A stretch of 64,000 bases of DNA, taken from positions 62,001 to 126,000 of the forward strand of contig NZ_JAHBBH010000003.1 of NCBI RefSeq assembly GCF_019331735.1, in the 5' to 3' direction. A program made the translations under genes and the position numbers. This document shows positions 45,477-54,242 of the stretch, in pieces. The stretch is from Bifidobacterium miconis. GTDB lineage: Bacteria > Actinomycetota > Actinomycetes > Actinomycetales > Bifidobacteriaceae. Position 1 is the first letter of the stretch, and every line of letters begins with the position of its first letter. Under the pieces are notes generated by a model. It did no database searches. It was not told where the DNA came from and worked only from the letters and a program-made list of their open reading frames with translations.

Positions 45477-45619
45477 CTTCCTCTCTGTTCACCGCATACC
45501 CCGCACTACCTCAAGAGGAAGGGGCCCATCCATGCTATCGGGAGCCCTACACGCGCGCGATAGCAGCGTGTCGCGACAGAAACGCCGCATTGCCATCATT
45601 TTCAGCATTTCATTTTGTG

Positions 45620-45634
45620 AAACGTGTCACGTTT
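45620..45634. promoter_or_regulatory. Palindromic operator candidate, eps/cscR interval
   Basis: AAACGTG-T-CACGTTT is a perfect 7+1+7 palindrome in the 301-bp interval between the divergent eps operon and cscR. The rest of that interval has no gene and no clear core promoter that I can defend. Which side it controls is unknown. Confidence 0.4.
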
Positions 45635-45764
45635 TCGCATTGCAAGGCGAATACGTTTGCATCATCCGCGCCGCATGGAACAGACATCCTCAACTCACGC
45701 GCACGCTCACGCGACACGCACCGAGATCACACCGACGCGCCCCCGTAATCGAACATCATCGGTG

Positions 45765-45774
45765 TATCGTTTGA
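45765..45774 (+). promoter_or_regulatory. CscR half-operator candidate at cscR start
   Basis: TATCGTTTGA ends three bases before the cscR ATG and matches the AATCGTTTGA portion of the operators upstream of cscB. It would allow autoregulation. There is no ribosome site between it and the ATG, so cscR may be a leaderless message. Confidence 0.45.
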
Positions 45775-45777
45775 CCT

Positions 45778-46821
45778 ATGACGACGATGAAGGAAATCGC
45801 GAAACAAACCGGCGTTTCGGTATCCACCGTGTCCCTCGTGCTCAACCATCGCGACGAGGGCCGCGTCAAATCGGAAATCGCCGCGACGATCCGCGAGACG
45901 GCGGCGCGACTCGGCTACAAGTCGAACCCGCTCGCGCGCTCGCTGCGCACCGGCAAGACGCGCATCCTCGGCTTCGTCAGCGAGCAGATCGCCACCACGC
46001 CGTACGCGGGCGGCATCATTCTCGGTGCGCAGGACGCGGCCAGCGCGCTCGGCTACATGCTGCTCACCGTCAACACGGAGGGCCGCGCGAACGAGGACAG
46101 CGAGATCGCCGCGCTCAAGCGCTACGGCGTGGACGGGTTCATGTACGCGAAGATGTCCAACCGGTACACCGACGTGCCGGACGTGCTGCGCGACTATCCG
46201 CTGGTGCTCGTGGACGCCACCGACCGGGAGGGTTCCTACCCGAGCATCGAGCCGGACGAGTTCCGCATCGCGTACGACGCGACGTCCCGGCTCGTCAGGG
46301 CCGGCTGCGAGCGCATCGCATACGTCGGGTGCGCGGAGACCATGCTCGCGCAGGAGGGGCGTCTGGCGGGATATCGCCGCGCGCTCGAGGACGCGGGACG
46401 CACATACGACGAATCGCTGGTGACGAACGTGTTCAACAACGGGCCGGCGTTGCAGGCGGTGAGCGACCTGTTCGACCGGAAGCGGCCGGACGGGTTCTTC
46501 TGCTTCAACGATGCGCGCGCATGGTACGTGTACGAGTGCGCGGCCCGACACGGGCTGACCGTCGGACGCGACATCTCCGTGGTCGGCGTGGACAATCACC
46601 GCGTGTTCGCGGAGACGTTCTATCCGCAGCTGACGACGGTCGAGCTTCCGCATTACGAGATGGGCTACTGGTCGACGATGAAGCTGGTGTCGATGATCGA
46701 GGACCGCGACCTCGCGGATTTCACCCCGCCGACGACCACCGCCCCCCTGCCGCCGCTGGATACGCCGGCGCCTGCGAAGATCCACTGCACGCTGATCGAG
46801 AAGGGGTCCGTGCGAGACTGA
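45778..46821 (+). CDS. cscR: LacI-family regulator of the sucrose locus
   Basis: 347 residues. N-terminal helix-turn-helix MKEIAKQTGVSVSTVSLVLN with hinge SNPLARSLRTGKT, then a periplasmic-binding-like sugar domain (GYMLLTVNTEG, VVGVDNH). No Shine-Dalgarno sequence before ATG 45778; the ATG at 45787 is an alternative. It lies directly upstream of a sugar symporter and a GH32 sucrase gene and so is likely their repressor, with sucrose or fructose as inducer. The role follows from family and context, not from the sequence alone. Confidence 0.85.
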   Translation: MTTMKEIAKQTGVSVSTVSLVLNHRDEGRVKSEIAATIRETAARLGYKSNPLARSLRTGKTRILGFVSEQIATTPYAGGIILGAQDAASALGYMLLTVNTEGRANEDSEIAALKRYGVDGFMYAKMSNRYTDVPDVLRDYPLVLVDATDREGSYPSIEPDEFRIAYDATSRLVRAGCERIAYVGCAETMLAQEGRLAGYRRALEDAGRTYDESLVTNVFNNGPALQAVSDLFDRKRPDGFFCFNDARAWYVYECAARHGLTVGRDISVVGVDNHRVFAETFYPQLTTVELPHYEMGYWSTMKLVSMIEDRDLADFTPPTTTAPLPPLDTPAPAKIHCTLIEKGSVRD

Positions 46822-46980
46822 CGCACGGCATCGACGGTCGTCAACTGCCGGCTTTGGCGACGCGCGATGCCGGCATCGGCCGCACGTATCGCTCGTCGGC
46901 ATTGCGCAATCCCGACGAGCGCAATCATCGTCGGCGCGGCTATGCGCCCCGTCTCCCGCGGCGTGAACGACACGCCAAGC

Positions 46981-47008
46981 GTCAAACGATTGACGTAAAT
47001 CGTTTGAC
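46981..47008 (+). promoter_or_regulatory. Paired LacI-type operators upstream of cscB
   Basis: TCAAACGATTGA (46982-46993) and TAAATCGTTTGA (46996-47007) are CG-centred 12-mers facing each other. Together they give perfect 11-bp arms, GTCAAACGATT and AATCGTTTGAC. They overlap the -35 box and spacer of the cscB promoter, a position suited to repression. Confidence 0.7.
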
Positions 47009-47018
47009 GTTCTATCAT
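46990..47018 (+). promoter_or_regulatory. cscBA promoter
   Basis: -35 TTGACG (46990-46995), 17-bp spacer, -10 TATCAT (47013-47018). The leader to the cscB start at 47148 is about 120 bases. Apart from this and the operators I see nothing else in the 326-bp gap 46822-47147. Confidence 0.65.
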
Positions 47019-47147
47019 CGCTTCCGTGACGGCTTCACGAGCGGCACGGAAGCCCGCGACGGAAACCGTTACGGCAGTCATCCGACACACAACACGGCAC
47101 ATCGACGGACCGCGCGGCAGCGGGCCGTCTCGGGGGAAAGAGAAACA

Positions 47148-48479
47148 ATGGCAGCGCAAAACCGCGCATGGAGGAACCCCTCCTATCTGCAAAGCTCGTT
47201 CGGCATCTTCATGTTCTTCTGCTCGTGGGGCGTGTGGTGGTCGTTCTTCCGCATCTGGCTCGAGTCGCTCAATCTGGGCGACACCGAAATCGGCTGGATC
47301 TACTCCATCAACTCCGTGGCGACCATGCTCATCATGTTCGCGTACGGCGCGATCCAAGACCAGCTCGGCATCAAGCGCAACCTCGTGATCGTCATCTCCG
47401 TCATCGCGGCGCTCGTCGGGCCGTTCGTCCAGTTCGTCTACCATCCGATGCTCATGGCCGGCGGCGCGGTGCGCTGGATCGGCGCGCTGATCGGCGCGAT
47501 CGTGCTGTCGTCCGGCTTCATGGCCGCCTGCTCGCTGCTCGAGGCCGTCACCGAACGCTACAGCCGCAAGTTCAACTTCGAATACGGCCAGTCCCGCGCA
47601 TGGGGCTCCTTCGGCTACGCGATCGTCGCGCTGTGCGCCGGCTTCATGTTCAACGTCAACCCGACGATCAACTTCTGGGTCGGCTCGATCTGCGGCCTCG
47701 CCATGCTCGGCATCTACGCGTTCTGGGTGCCCGTCGAGCAGAAGGAGGAGCTGAAGAAGGCCGCCGACCCGCAGGCCGAGAAGTCCGGCCCGACGTTCAA
47801 GGAAATGGTCGCCGTGCTCGGCATGCCGACCCTGTGGGTGCTCGTCGTGTTCATGCTGTTCACCAACACCTTCTACGTCGTGTTCGACCAGCAGTTCTTC
47901 CCCGTCTACTACCGTAACCTGTTCGCCACCCCGGAAATCGGCCAAGCCACCTACGGCACGCTCAACGGCTTCCAGGTCTTCCTCGAGTCCGCGATGATGG
48001 GCGTCGTGCCGATCATCATGCGCAAGATCGGCGTGCGCAACTCGCTGCTGCTCGGCGCGTTCGTCATGTTCGCCCGCATCGGCCTGTGCGGCGTGTTCCA
48101 CGACCCGGTCATGGTCTCCATCGTCAAGTTGTTCCACTCCATCGAGGTGCCGCTGTTCTGCCTGCCGGCGTTCCGCTACTTCACGCTGCACTTCGACACC
48201 AAGCTGTCCGCCACGCTGTACATGGTCGGCTTCCAGATCGCCTCGCAGGTCGGCCAGATCGTCTTCTCCGCACCGCTGGGCTGGTTCCACGGCCAGATGA
48301 AGACGCTGCTGCCGAACAACGACATGGGTTCGCGCGTCACCTTCTGGCTGATCTCGCTGATCGTGCTCGCGGCGCTCATCTACGGCTTCTTCGTCATCAA
48401 GAAGGACGATCAGGACGTCGGCGGCGACCCGTTCCACACCGACCGCCAGCTGCGCGCGATGGCCGCGGCCAAGGCCTGA
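47148..48479 (+). CDS. cscB: Sucrose:H+ symporter, MFS (LacY/CscB type)
   Basis: 443 residues; start at 47148 preceded by GGGGAAAGAG. Twelve helices in the oligosaccharide:H+ symporter pattern: SSFGIFMFFCSWGVWWSFFR in helix 1, and EYGQSRAWGSFGYAI in helix 5, where Glu and Arg correspond to the sugar/proton residues of LacY. It imports unphosphorylated sucrose or short fructosides, which fits the downstream hydrolase. Operators and a promoter lie upstream. Confidence 0.88.
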   Translation: MAAQNRAWRNPSYLQSSFGIFMFFCSWGVWWSFFRIWLESLNLGDTEIGWIYSINSVATMLIMFAYGAIQDQLGIKRNLVIVISVIAALVGPFVQFVYHPMLMAGGAVRWIGALIGAIVLSSGFMAACSLLEAVTERYSRKFNFEYGQSRAWGSFGYAIVALCAGFMFNVNPTINFWVGSICGLAMLGIYAFWVPVEQKEELKKAADPQAEKSGPTFKEMVAVLGMPTLWVLVVFMLFTNTFYVVFDQQFFPVYYRNLFATPEIGQATYGTLNGFQVFLESAMMGVVPIIMRKIGVRNSLLLGAFVMFARIGLCGVFHDPVMVSIVKLFHSIEVPLFCLPAFRYFTLHFDTKLSATLYMVGFQIASQVGQIVFSAPLGWFHGQMKTLLPNNDMGSRVTFWLISLIVLAALIYGFFVIKKDDQDVGGDPFHTDRQLRAMAAAKA

Positions 48480-48496
48480 CGACGGCAATGCAAGAC

Positions 48497-48533
48497 TTGG
48501 CGCCCGGGCTTCCCCTTTTTGCCCGGGCGCCAA
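48497..48533 (+). terminator. Strong hairpin between cscB and cscA
   Basis: TTGGCGCCCGGGC (48497-48509) pairs perfectly with GCCCGGGCGCCAA (48521-48533), 17 bases after the cscB stop. The loop is TTCCCCTTTTT and there is no trailing T-tract. It may partly terminate or protect the cscB message rather than separate the genes. Confidence 0.6.
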
Positions 48534-48708
48534 CCGGCGGCGGATCCCGCTTCCCCTTGTCGGCCGGCGCCCGCAGACAATCCGGGCCCGGTCGGCGGGA
48601 CTCGCCGCCTCCCCCACAACCACAGCAAACCACCTACAATCCAAATCAACGGGTGTTCCGGCCAGCCGCCGGCGGCATCCGCAACCTAGCAGGAAAGGAC
48701 ACTCAACG

Positions 48709-50286
48709 ATGAGCGCATTCGAACCGACCCTCACCCCGTTCGCCGACCACGACGAGGAGCTCGCCAAGGCGGAAGCCGGCGTCGCGGCCCTCGCCGCCAC
48801 CCGCAACAACCGCTGGTACCCGAAGTTCCACATCGCCTCCAACGGCGGCTGGATCAACGATCCGAACGGCCTGTGCTTCTACAAGGGCCGCTGGCACGTC
48901 TTCTACCAGCTGCATCCGTACAGCTCCCAGTGGGGCCCGATGCACTGGGGCCACGTCTCCAGCGCCGACATGGTGACCTGGCGCCGCGAGCCGATCGCGT
49001 TCGCGCCGAGCCTCGAACAGGAGAAGAACGGCGTGTTCTCCGGCTCCGCGGTCATCGGCGACGACGGCAAGCTCAAGTTCTACTACACCGGCCACCGATG
49101 GTCGAACGGTGTGGACAACACGGGCGGCGACTGGCAGGTGCAGATGCTCGCCGAGCCGGACGACGACGACCTGACGCACGAGACCAAGCGCGGCATGATC
49201 ATCGACTGCCCCGAAGGCAAGGTCGACCATCACTTCCGCGATCCGAAGGTGTGGAAGACCGCCGGCAAGTGGTGGATGACGTTCGGCGTGAGCTCGGCCG
49301 ACAAGCGCGGCCAGATGTGGCTGTACGAGTCCGACGACATGGTCGAGTGGACGTTCAGGACCGTGCTGTTCGAACATCCGGATCCGGACGTGTTCATGCT
49401 CGAATGCCCCGACTTCTTCCCGATCCGCGACGCGGAGGGCAACGAGAAGTGGGTCATCGGCTTCTCCGCGATGGGCGCGAAGAAGCGCGGCTTCGAGATC
49501 CACAGCACGTCGGCCGCCGGCTACATGATCGGCTCGTGGACGCCGGGCGAGGCGTTCGTGCCGGAATCCGAGTTCCGCCTGTGGGATTGCGGCCACAACT
49601 TCTACGCGCCGCAGTCGTTCAACACGGTTCCCGGCGACACCGAGACGCCGGGCCGCGACGGCCGCCAGATCATGTACGGCTGGATGAGCCCGTTCATCGA
49701 GCCGGTCCCGATGCAGGACGACGGCTGGTGCGGCCAGCTCACGCTCCCGCGCGAGATCACGCTCGGCTCGCGCTGCGGCGATCTGCACACCGCGCCGGTC
49801 GCGGAGGTCGAGGCCTTACGCGAGGACACGATCGATTTCGGCGCGATCGAACTGCCGCAGGACGGCGAGCGCGTGCTGCTGGACGACGCCGAGGCCGTGG
49901 AGATCGAGATGACGATCGACCTGGACGCGTCGACCGCGGAGCGTGCGGGCCTGCGCGTGCAGGCGACCGGCGACGGCGCGTATACGGCGATCGGCTTCGA
50001 TGAGCAGATCGGCCGCGTGGTGGTCGACCGCGGCGCGATGCGCAATGGTGACCGAGGCTACCGCGCCGCGCCGCTCGACGCGGACGAGCTGACCGGCAAG
50101 CTGGAGCTGCGCGTGTTCGTGGACCGTGGTTCGGTCGAGGTGTACGTGAACCACGGCCATCAGGTGCTGAGCTCCTACGCCTACGCCTCCGAAGGCCCGC
50201 GCGCGGTCAAGCTGGTGGCCGAGTCCGGGTCGCTCAAGGTGGATGCGCTCAAGATCCACCATCTCAAGTCCATCGGGCTGGAGTAG
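48709..50286 (+). CDS. cscA: Beta-fructofuranosidase / sucrose hydrolase, GH32
   Basis: 525 residues. Hydrolyses sucrose and short fructo-oligosaccharides in the cytoplasm; there is no signal peptide. Catalytic signatures: GGWINDPNG with the nucleophile Asp near 51, HFRDPKVW with the transition-state Asp near 178, and MLECPDFF with the acid Glu near 232. The C-terminal beta-sandwich follows (LELRVFVDRGSVEVYVN). AGGAAAGGA precedes the ATG. In B. longum the homologous cscBA genes are induced by sucrose; that is recalled, not shown here. Confidence 0.92.
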   Translation: MSAFEPTLTPFADHDEELAKAEAGVAALAATRNNRWYPKFHIASNGGWINDPNGLCFYKGRWHVFYQLHPYSSQWGPMHWGHVSSADMVTWRREPIAFAPSLEQEKNGVFSGSAVIGDDGKLKFYYTGHRWSNGVDNTGGDWQVQMLAEPDDDDLTHETKRGMIIDCPEGKVDHHFRDPKVWKTAGKWWMTFGVSSADKRGQMWLYESDDMVEWTFRTVLFEHPDPDVFMLECPDFFPIRDAEGNEKWVIGFSAMGAKKRGFEIHSTSAAGYMIGSWTPGEAFVPESEFRLWDCGHNFYAPQSFNTVPGDTETPGRDGRQIMYGWMSPFIEPVPMQDDGWCGQLTLPREITLGSRCGDLHTAPVAEVEALREDTIDFGAIELPQDGERVLLDDAEAVEIEMTIDLDASTAERAGLRVQATGDGAYTAIGFDEQIGRVVVDRGAMRNGDRGYRAAPLDADELTGKLELRVFVDRGSVEVYVNHGHQVLSSYAYASEGPRAVKLVAESGSLKVDALKIHHLKSIGLE

Positions 50287-50303
50287 TCTCCCCGCCCTGC
50301 CCA

Positions 50304-50461
50304 GCTCCGGTTCCCGGGATTTCCCGCAAAAATCCCGGGAACCGGAGCGTGTTCAGTTGAACATGCCAAAGGCCGGAATCACGCCAATGTGGTTCCGGCC
50401 TTTGTTCGTTATTGTGCGGCTGCTGGTTCCCGGGATTGTCGGACCGAATCCCGGGAACCAG
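50304..50461. repeat. Hairpin-core-hairpin element, copy 5 with a different core
   Basis: GCTCCGGTTCCCGGGATTT (50304-50322) pairs perfectly with 50330-50348; CTGGTTCCCGGGATT (50423-50437) pairs with 50447-50461. Total length 158 bp, like the four copies at 5354-9986, but the core lacks the GGCGGAAA block and instead holds a terminator hairpin. Confidence 0.75.
50368..50403. terminator. Bidirectional terminator between cscA and uppS
   Basis: AAAGGCCGGAA (50368-50378) pairs with TTCCGGCCTTT (50393-50403), giving short T-runs on both strands. It lies within the core of the hairpin-core-hairpin element. Confidence 0.6.
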
Positions 50462-50511
50462 AAAACTTGCAACCTTTACCACTTTATCGGATTGAGACTG
50501 CCCCATTTCTT

Positions 50512-50570
50512 TTCTCGGCTCCCCTTGTCAGGGGAGCTGTCACGAAGTGACTGAGGGGTAGTCAGAACCC
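50512..50570. repeat. Family R-like repeat (copy 4, short)
   Basis: CGGCTCCCCTTGTCAGGGGA, then GCTGTCACGAAGTGACTGAG and GGGTAGTC. Same block order as the other family R copies but truncated. Near the end of uppS. Confidence 0.55.
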
Positions 50571-50593
50571 GTCGCGTTAAAAGCCAAGCAACC

Positions 50594-51385
50594 CTACTTG
50601 GTCACCCCGCCGAAGCGACGGTCGCGGTGGATGTAGTGGTCGATCGACCGCCACAGCACCTCGCGTCCGCAGTCGGGGAACAGTTCGGGCACAAAGTCCA
50701 GCTCGGCGTAGGCGGCCTGCCACGGCAGGAAGTTGCTGGTCCGCTGCTCGCCGGACGTGCGGATCACCAGATCGCAGTCGGGCACGTCGGGCAGGTAGAG
50801 GTGATCGGCGATCATCTTTTCGGTCACGCGGTCGCCGGAAATGCGCCCGTCGCGCACCTCGCGCGCGATCGCCGCGCACGCGTCGGCGATTTCGGCGCGG
50901 CCGCCGTAGTTGATGCAGAACACCACGTCGATGACCTTGTTGTTCTTGGTGCGCTCCTGCGCGATCTCCAGCTCGTCGATCACCGACTTCCACAGCTTCG
51001 GCCGGCGGCCGGACCAGCGCACGCGCACGCCCCACTCGTCCATCTGCGCGACGCGGCGGTGGATGATCTCGCGCGAGAAGCCCATGAGGAAGCGCACTTC
51101 CTGCGGGGAGCGCTTCCAGTTTTCGGTTGAGAACGTGTACAGCGACAGGTAGCGCACGCCCGCTTCGATCGCGCCGGCGATCGTGTCGAACACCACCGGC
51201 TCGGCGGCCTGATGCCCGTTGGTGCGGATCATGCCGCGCTGCTTGGCCCACCGGCCGTTGCCGTCCATGATCACGCCCACATGGCGGGGCACCTTGTTCT
51301 TCGGAAAATCGGGGATGATGGACGGGTCGGAAAAGGGCGCCGCCGGAATGTCCAGCGACGTGTAGTCGACGTTCTCAAAAGCCAT
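50594..51385 (-). CDS. uppS: Undecaprenyl diphosphate synthase
   Basis: 263 residues from ATG 51385, five bases after the recO stop. Cis-prenyltransferase motifs: HVGVIMDGNGRWAKQRG (catalytic Asp about 40), TFSTENWKRSPQEV, and DLVIRTSGEQRTSNFLPWQ ending in the metal-binding region. It condenses isopentenyl diphosphate units to the C55 lipid carrier for peptidoglycan and exopolysaccharide synthesis. It is the last gene of an operon that also holds dxr and ispG for the precursor pathway. Confidence 0.93.
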   Translation of the reverse strand: MAFENVDYTSLDIPAAPFSDPSIIPDFPKNKVPRHVGVIMDGNGRWAKQRGMIRTNGHQAAEPVVFDTIAGAIEAGVRYLSLYTFSTENWKRSPQEVRFLMGFSREIIHRRVAQMDEWGVRVRWSGRRPKLWKSVIDELEIAQERTKNNKVIDVVFCINYGGRAEIADACAAIAREVRDGRISGDRVTEKMIADHLYLPDVPDCDLVIRTSGEQRTSNFLPWQAAYAELDFVPELFPDCGREVLWRSIDHYIHRDRRFGGVTK

Positions 51386-51390
51386 ACCCG

Positions 51391-52203
51391 CTAATCTAGC
51401 AAGCGCAGCGAACGAATCGGCCGTTCCATGTAGTACTCGCTCCACTCCTCCACCAGACGCCGCGTCGCCGGCAGCAATGGACCGTCATGCGTCGAAATCG
51501 TCCGGGCCGTCGTGTGAGACGGCAGACCATTCGGCAGACCATCCGGCAGCCCATCCGAAACCTCGGCAACAGGCCCGTCCAGCACGCTCCAGTCGCCGTG
51601 CACGAGCGCCGTGAACTGCCGCAGCACGGCCGGTTCGACCCGGTGCGCGTCAGGCGTGTGGTCGCGTTCGCACATCACGCCGCCGGACGCGACCGACATC
51701 CACGCGGGAGCCCCGACCGGCTCGCCGCACACGACGCACGAGACGAGCCGCGGCGACCAGCCGGCGAGCGCGAGCGCGCGCATCACGTATGAGTCGCCGA
51801 TCGCCTGGGGGGCGTGCGCGTGTTTGGCGAGCACGTTGAGCGCGCCGATGAGCAGCCGGTACTGCGCCGGCACACGTTCGTGCTCGGTCGGCACGAGCCG
51901 GTCGATGGTTTCGACGATGACGTTGGCGGCCACGTACGCGTCGTAGTCGGCGGCGATGGGCGCGGCGTAGGCGGCGACCGATTCGGCTTGGGAGACGACG
52001 TCGAGCGAACGACCGACGGCGACGAGTACGTCGACGCGCATGAACGGTTCGAGCCGGGCGCCGAAACGCGACTTGACCTTGCGCGCGCCTTTGGCGACGG
52101 CGCGGATTTTGCCGTGGGAGCGCGTGAGCATGGTGATGATGCGGTCGGCTTCGCCGAGTTTGGTGGTGCGCAGGACGACGGCTTCGTCTCGGTACAGCGG
52201 CAT
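51391..52203 (-). CDS. recO: DNA repair protein RecO
   Basis: 270 residues; start at 52203 with AAAGGAG upstream; longer in-frame sequence is rejected. N-terminal OB fold: YRDEAVVLRTTKLGEADRII, then SRFGARLEPFMRVDVLVAVG. The zinc-binding region has CVVCGEP and CERDH. It loads RecA in the RecFOR pathway. A Gly/Leu/Pro repeat (SDGLPDGLPNGLPSH) is an unusual insertion near 225. The recO-uppS pairing is common in Actinobacteria. Confidence 0.9.
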   Translation of the reverse strand: MPLYRDEAVVLRTTKLGEADRIITMLTRSHGKIRAVAKGARKVKSRFGARLEPFMRVDVLVAVGRSLDVVSQAESVAAYAAPIAADYDAYVAANVIVETIDRLVPTEHERVPAQYRLLIGALNVLAKHAHAPQAIGDSYVMRALALAGWSPRLVSCVVCGEPVGAPAWMSVASGGVMCERDHTPDAHRVEPAVLRQFTALVHGDWSVLDGPVAEVSDGLPDGLPNGLPSHTTARTISTHDGPLLPATRRLVEEWSEYYMERPIRSLRLLD

Positions 52204-52259
52204 GCTGTCGGCTCCTTTCGACTTGTTCGAAATCGGTTCGGGCTTGTTCGGTCGCGCCC

Positions 52260-54080
52260 TCAGTACACGAACAGCCCCCAGAACGCGAAGAACAGCAGCA
52301 CGTACAGCATGGTGGCGGCCGTGATCCAGAACAGCACGCGTCCGAGCCGCGTGGAGGCGAGCACCGGTTCGCGCCCGCTGACCACGGCGCGGATCGAACC
52401 GGCCCGCGGCGGCCATTGGAGCATGCCGCGCGAGGCGGCCACTTCGATGAGCCGCGCGAACACGCCGCTCCACGCCCACACGACGAGCGTGCACACGATC
52501 TGGATGACCGGCCAGCTCCATTGCGTGAGCCCCGGGTCGTCGTCGGGCGCACTGCCCCATGCGAGCCGCACCACGCCCATGACGACCTGTCCGAGTCCGG
52601 CGGCGAACAGGAGCAGCGTCGCCAGCGTGGTCAGGGTCATGGTCAGCAATGCGTTGCCGAATCCGTGTGCGAAGCCGAGCGCATTGCGCTGGCGCCGGCG
52701 GCCCAGCCGTGCCCGCAGCGTGACGATTGCGGCCGCGATCGTCACGATCAGGTCGACCAGCACCATGACGAGCATCGACGCGTGCAATATCAGCCCGTAG
52801 ACGGTCATGCCGCGGCGCGCGGTCAGGTCGTCGGGCACGGCGATCGACTGGTAGAGCGAGTCGCCGGCGACGCGCTCGCTGGTCTGCACGAGCCCCGCGA
52901 CGGTGCCCACGGCCCAGTCGGTCAGGTCGCGCACGTAGTCGTCGGCGAACGGCGTGCCGGGTTCCTCGTCGCTGCCGAGGCGCATGACATGGTTCGCGAT
53001 CGGATAGGCGCGCACGGTCACGTCCGTGTTGCCGGCCTGCCGCGCGAGGTCGAAGATCGTTTCGGTGCCTTCGACCTGCGCGGTCATCACGTCCTTGGAG
53101 CCGTAGGCGACGAATGTGGGGATCGAGTAGGCGGCCGTGTTCGGCACGTCGGGAAGGTCGAAGTTGGTCAGGCCGATCACGGTCGCGTCCGCGCTGAACA
53201 CGCGCCGCACGATCGACTGGTAGCCGTCGTTGGCGCCGACGAGCGCGAAGTCCTGCGCGGCGAGGAAGCCGAGCGACTGCCGCGGCGTGTACACCATCGG
53301 GCTGAGCAGGATCTGGAACGCGATGTTCGGATCCTGTCGCAGCAGGTAGGAGGAGATCCACGTCGATTCGCTGGTCGCGTAGATGCCGACGTGCGCGGAA
53401 TCGACGTTGTCCAGTCCGCGCAGCAGGTCGACGACCTGATCGTAGGCTGCGGCGGACGCGGGATAGTCGCGCGTCACGTCGTTCGTGGACCAGATCGGCT
53501 TGTCGATGACGGCCGTGACGAATCCGGCCGACGCCATGCTGGTCGCGACGTCGCCGAACGAGTCGTCCGGCGTGCCGCCGTGCCCGGCGCCGTGCATGAA
53601 CACGACGCCGGGCAGATTATCGAGCGACGATCGCACGGTCGCGCCGGACTGCTCGTCGTTGGCGGCGTTCGTGCCAAGCGATGTGCCGTTCTTCGCATCG
53701 TCGGTGCCACCCGCGTCACCGTTGCCCGTTTTCAGTTTCGGCTCACGGATGAGCACGCGGATGCGCTGCTTCTCGCCGGTCGCGGGCCGCGTCGCCGTGA
53801 CGTACATGGTACGTTCGGTCACGTCGTAGTCGCCGACCTGATGCAGCGTGACGTGGCGCGGATTGTCGAACGTGACGGCCGTGTCGGCGGCAAGCGACGC
53901 GATGGTCTGCCCGGTCGGTTCGTTGTTCCACGATACGGTCGTCGCGTTGGACACATAGACGAGGATGCCAAGCAGGATCACGAATATCGGCACGCGCAGC
54001 ATGAGCCGGCGCCCGATGCCCCACGATTGCGCCGGCTGCGTGGACTCCCCCATCTTCTCCCGCTGCGTCACGCGTTCCAT
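52260..54080 (-). CDS. Membrane-anchored alpha/beta-hydrolase
   Basis: 606 residues; start 54080 or 54053. One N-terminal helix, an extracytoplasmic alpha/beta-hydrolase-like domain (VVFMHGAGHGGTPDDSFG as the oxyanion-hole strand; GIYATSESTW in the nucleophile-elbow position with Ser; NHVMRLG as a candidate His), then four C-terminal helices. The substrate is unknown. The conserved place between ispG and recO suggests a cell-envelope role. Start and substrate uncertain. Confidence 0.7.
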   Translation of the reverse strand: MERVTQREKMGESTQPAQSWGIGRRLMLRVPIFVILLGILVYVSNATTVSWNNEPTGQTIASLAADTAVTFDNPRHVTLHQVGDYDVTERTMYVTATRPATGEKQRIRVLIREPKLKTGNGDAGGTDDAKNGTSLGTNAANDEQSGATVRSSLDNLPGVVFMHGAGHGGTPDDSFGDVATSMASAGFVTAVIDKPIWSTNDVTRDYPASAAAYDQVVDLLRGLDNVDSAHVGIYATSESTWISSYLLRQDPNIAFQILLSPMVYTPRQSLGFLAAQDFALVGANDGYQSIVRRVFSADATVIGLTNFDLPDVPNTAAYSIPTFVAYGSKDVMTAQVEGTETIFDLARQAGNTDVTVRAYPIANHVMRLGSDEEPGTPFADDYVRDLTDWAVGTVAGLVQTSERVAGDSLYQSIAVPDDLTARRGMTVYGLILHASMLVMVLVDLIVTIAAAIVTLRARLGRRRQRNALGFAHGFGNALLTMTLTTLATLLLFAAGLGQVVMGVVRLAWGSAPDDDPGLTQWSWPVIQIVCTLVVWAWSGVFARLIEVAASRGMLQWPPRAGSIRAVVSGREPVLASTRLGRVLFWITAATMLYVLLFFAFWGLFVY

Positions 54081-54126
54081 CCCTGCATCTAATGCCTAAC
54101 CCTGTTGTTCGTTCAATGCCATCAAT

Positions 54127-54240
54127 GCTGGCGGAGCCTCGGCTCCCTCGGCTGAGGGAGCTGTCAGCCGTAGGCTGACCGAGGGAGCGTCATGGCACGC
54201 AGTGCCAGGCAACATGGCACCGCGCATAGCGCGGTACCGC
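54127..54240. repeat. Family R palindromic repeat (copy 5)
   Basis: CTGGCGGAGCCTCGGCTCCC, CTCGGCTGAGGGAGCTGTC, inner hairpin CAGCC-GTA-GGCTG, CGAGGGAGCGTC, GGCACGCAGTGCC, and a final GCGCATAGCGC. Same order as at 18806-18921. It separates ispG from the hydrolase gene within one transcriptional direction and abuts the ispG stop. Confidence 0.75.
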
Positions 54241-54242
54241 TC

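Noticed and set aside
45624-48479. Very long plus-strand frame (about 951 residues) running from before cscR to the end of cscB
   Set aside because: Only the cscB part from 47148 has protein-like sequence and a ribosome site. The upstream part is an alternate frame of cscR.
51391-53361. Minus-strand frame of 656 residues extending recO upstream
   Set aside because: The extension is an off-frame reading of the alpha/beta-hydrolase gene. RecO starts at 52203 with AAAGGAG.
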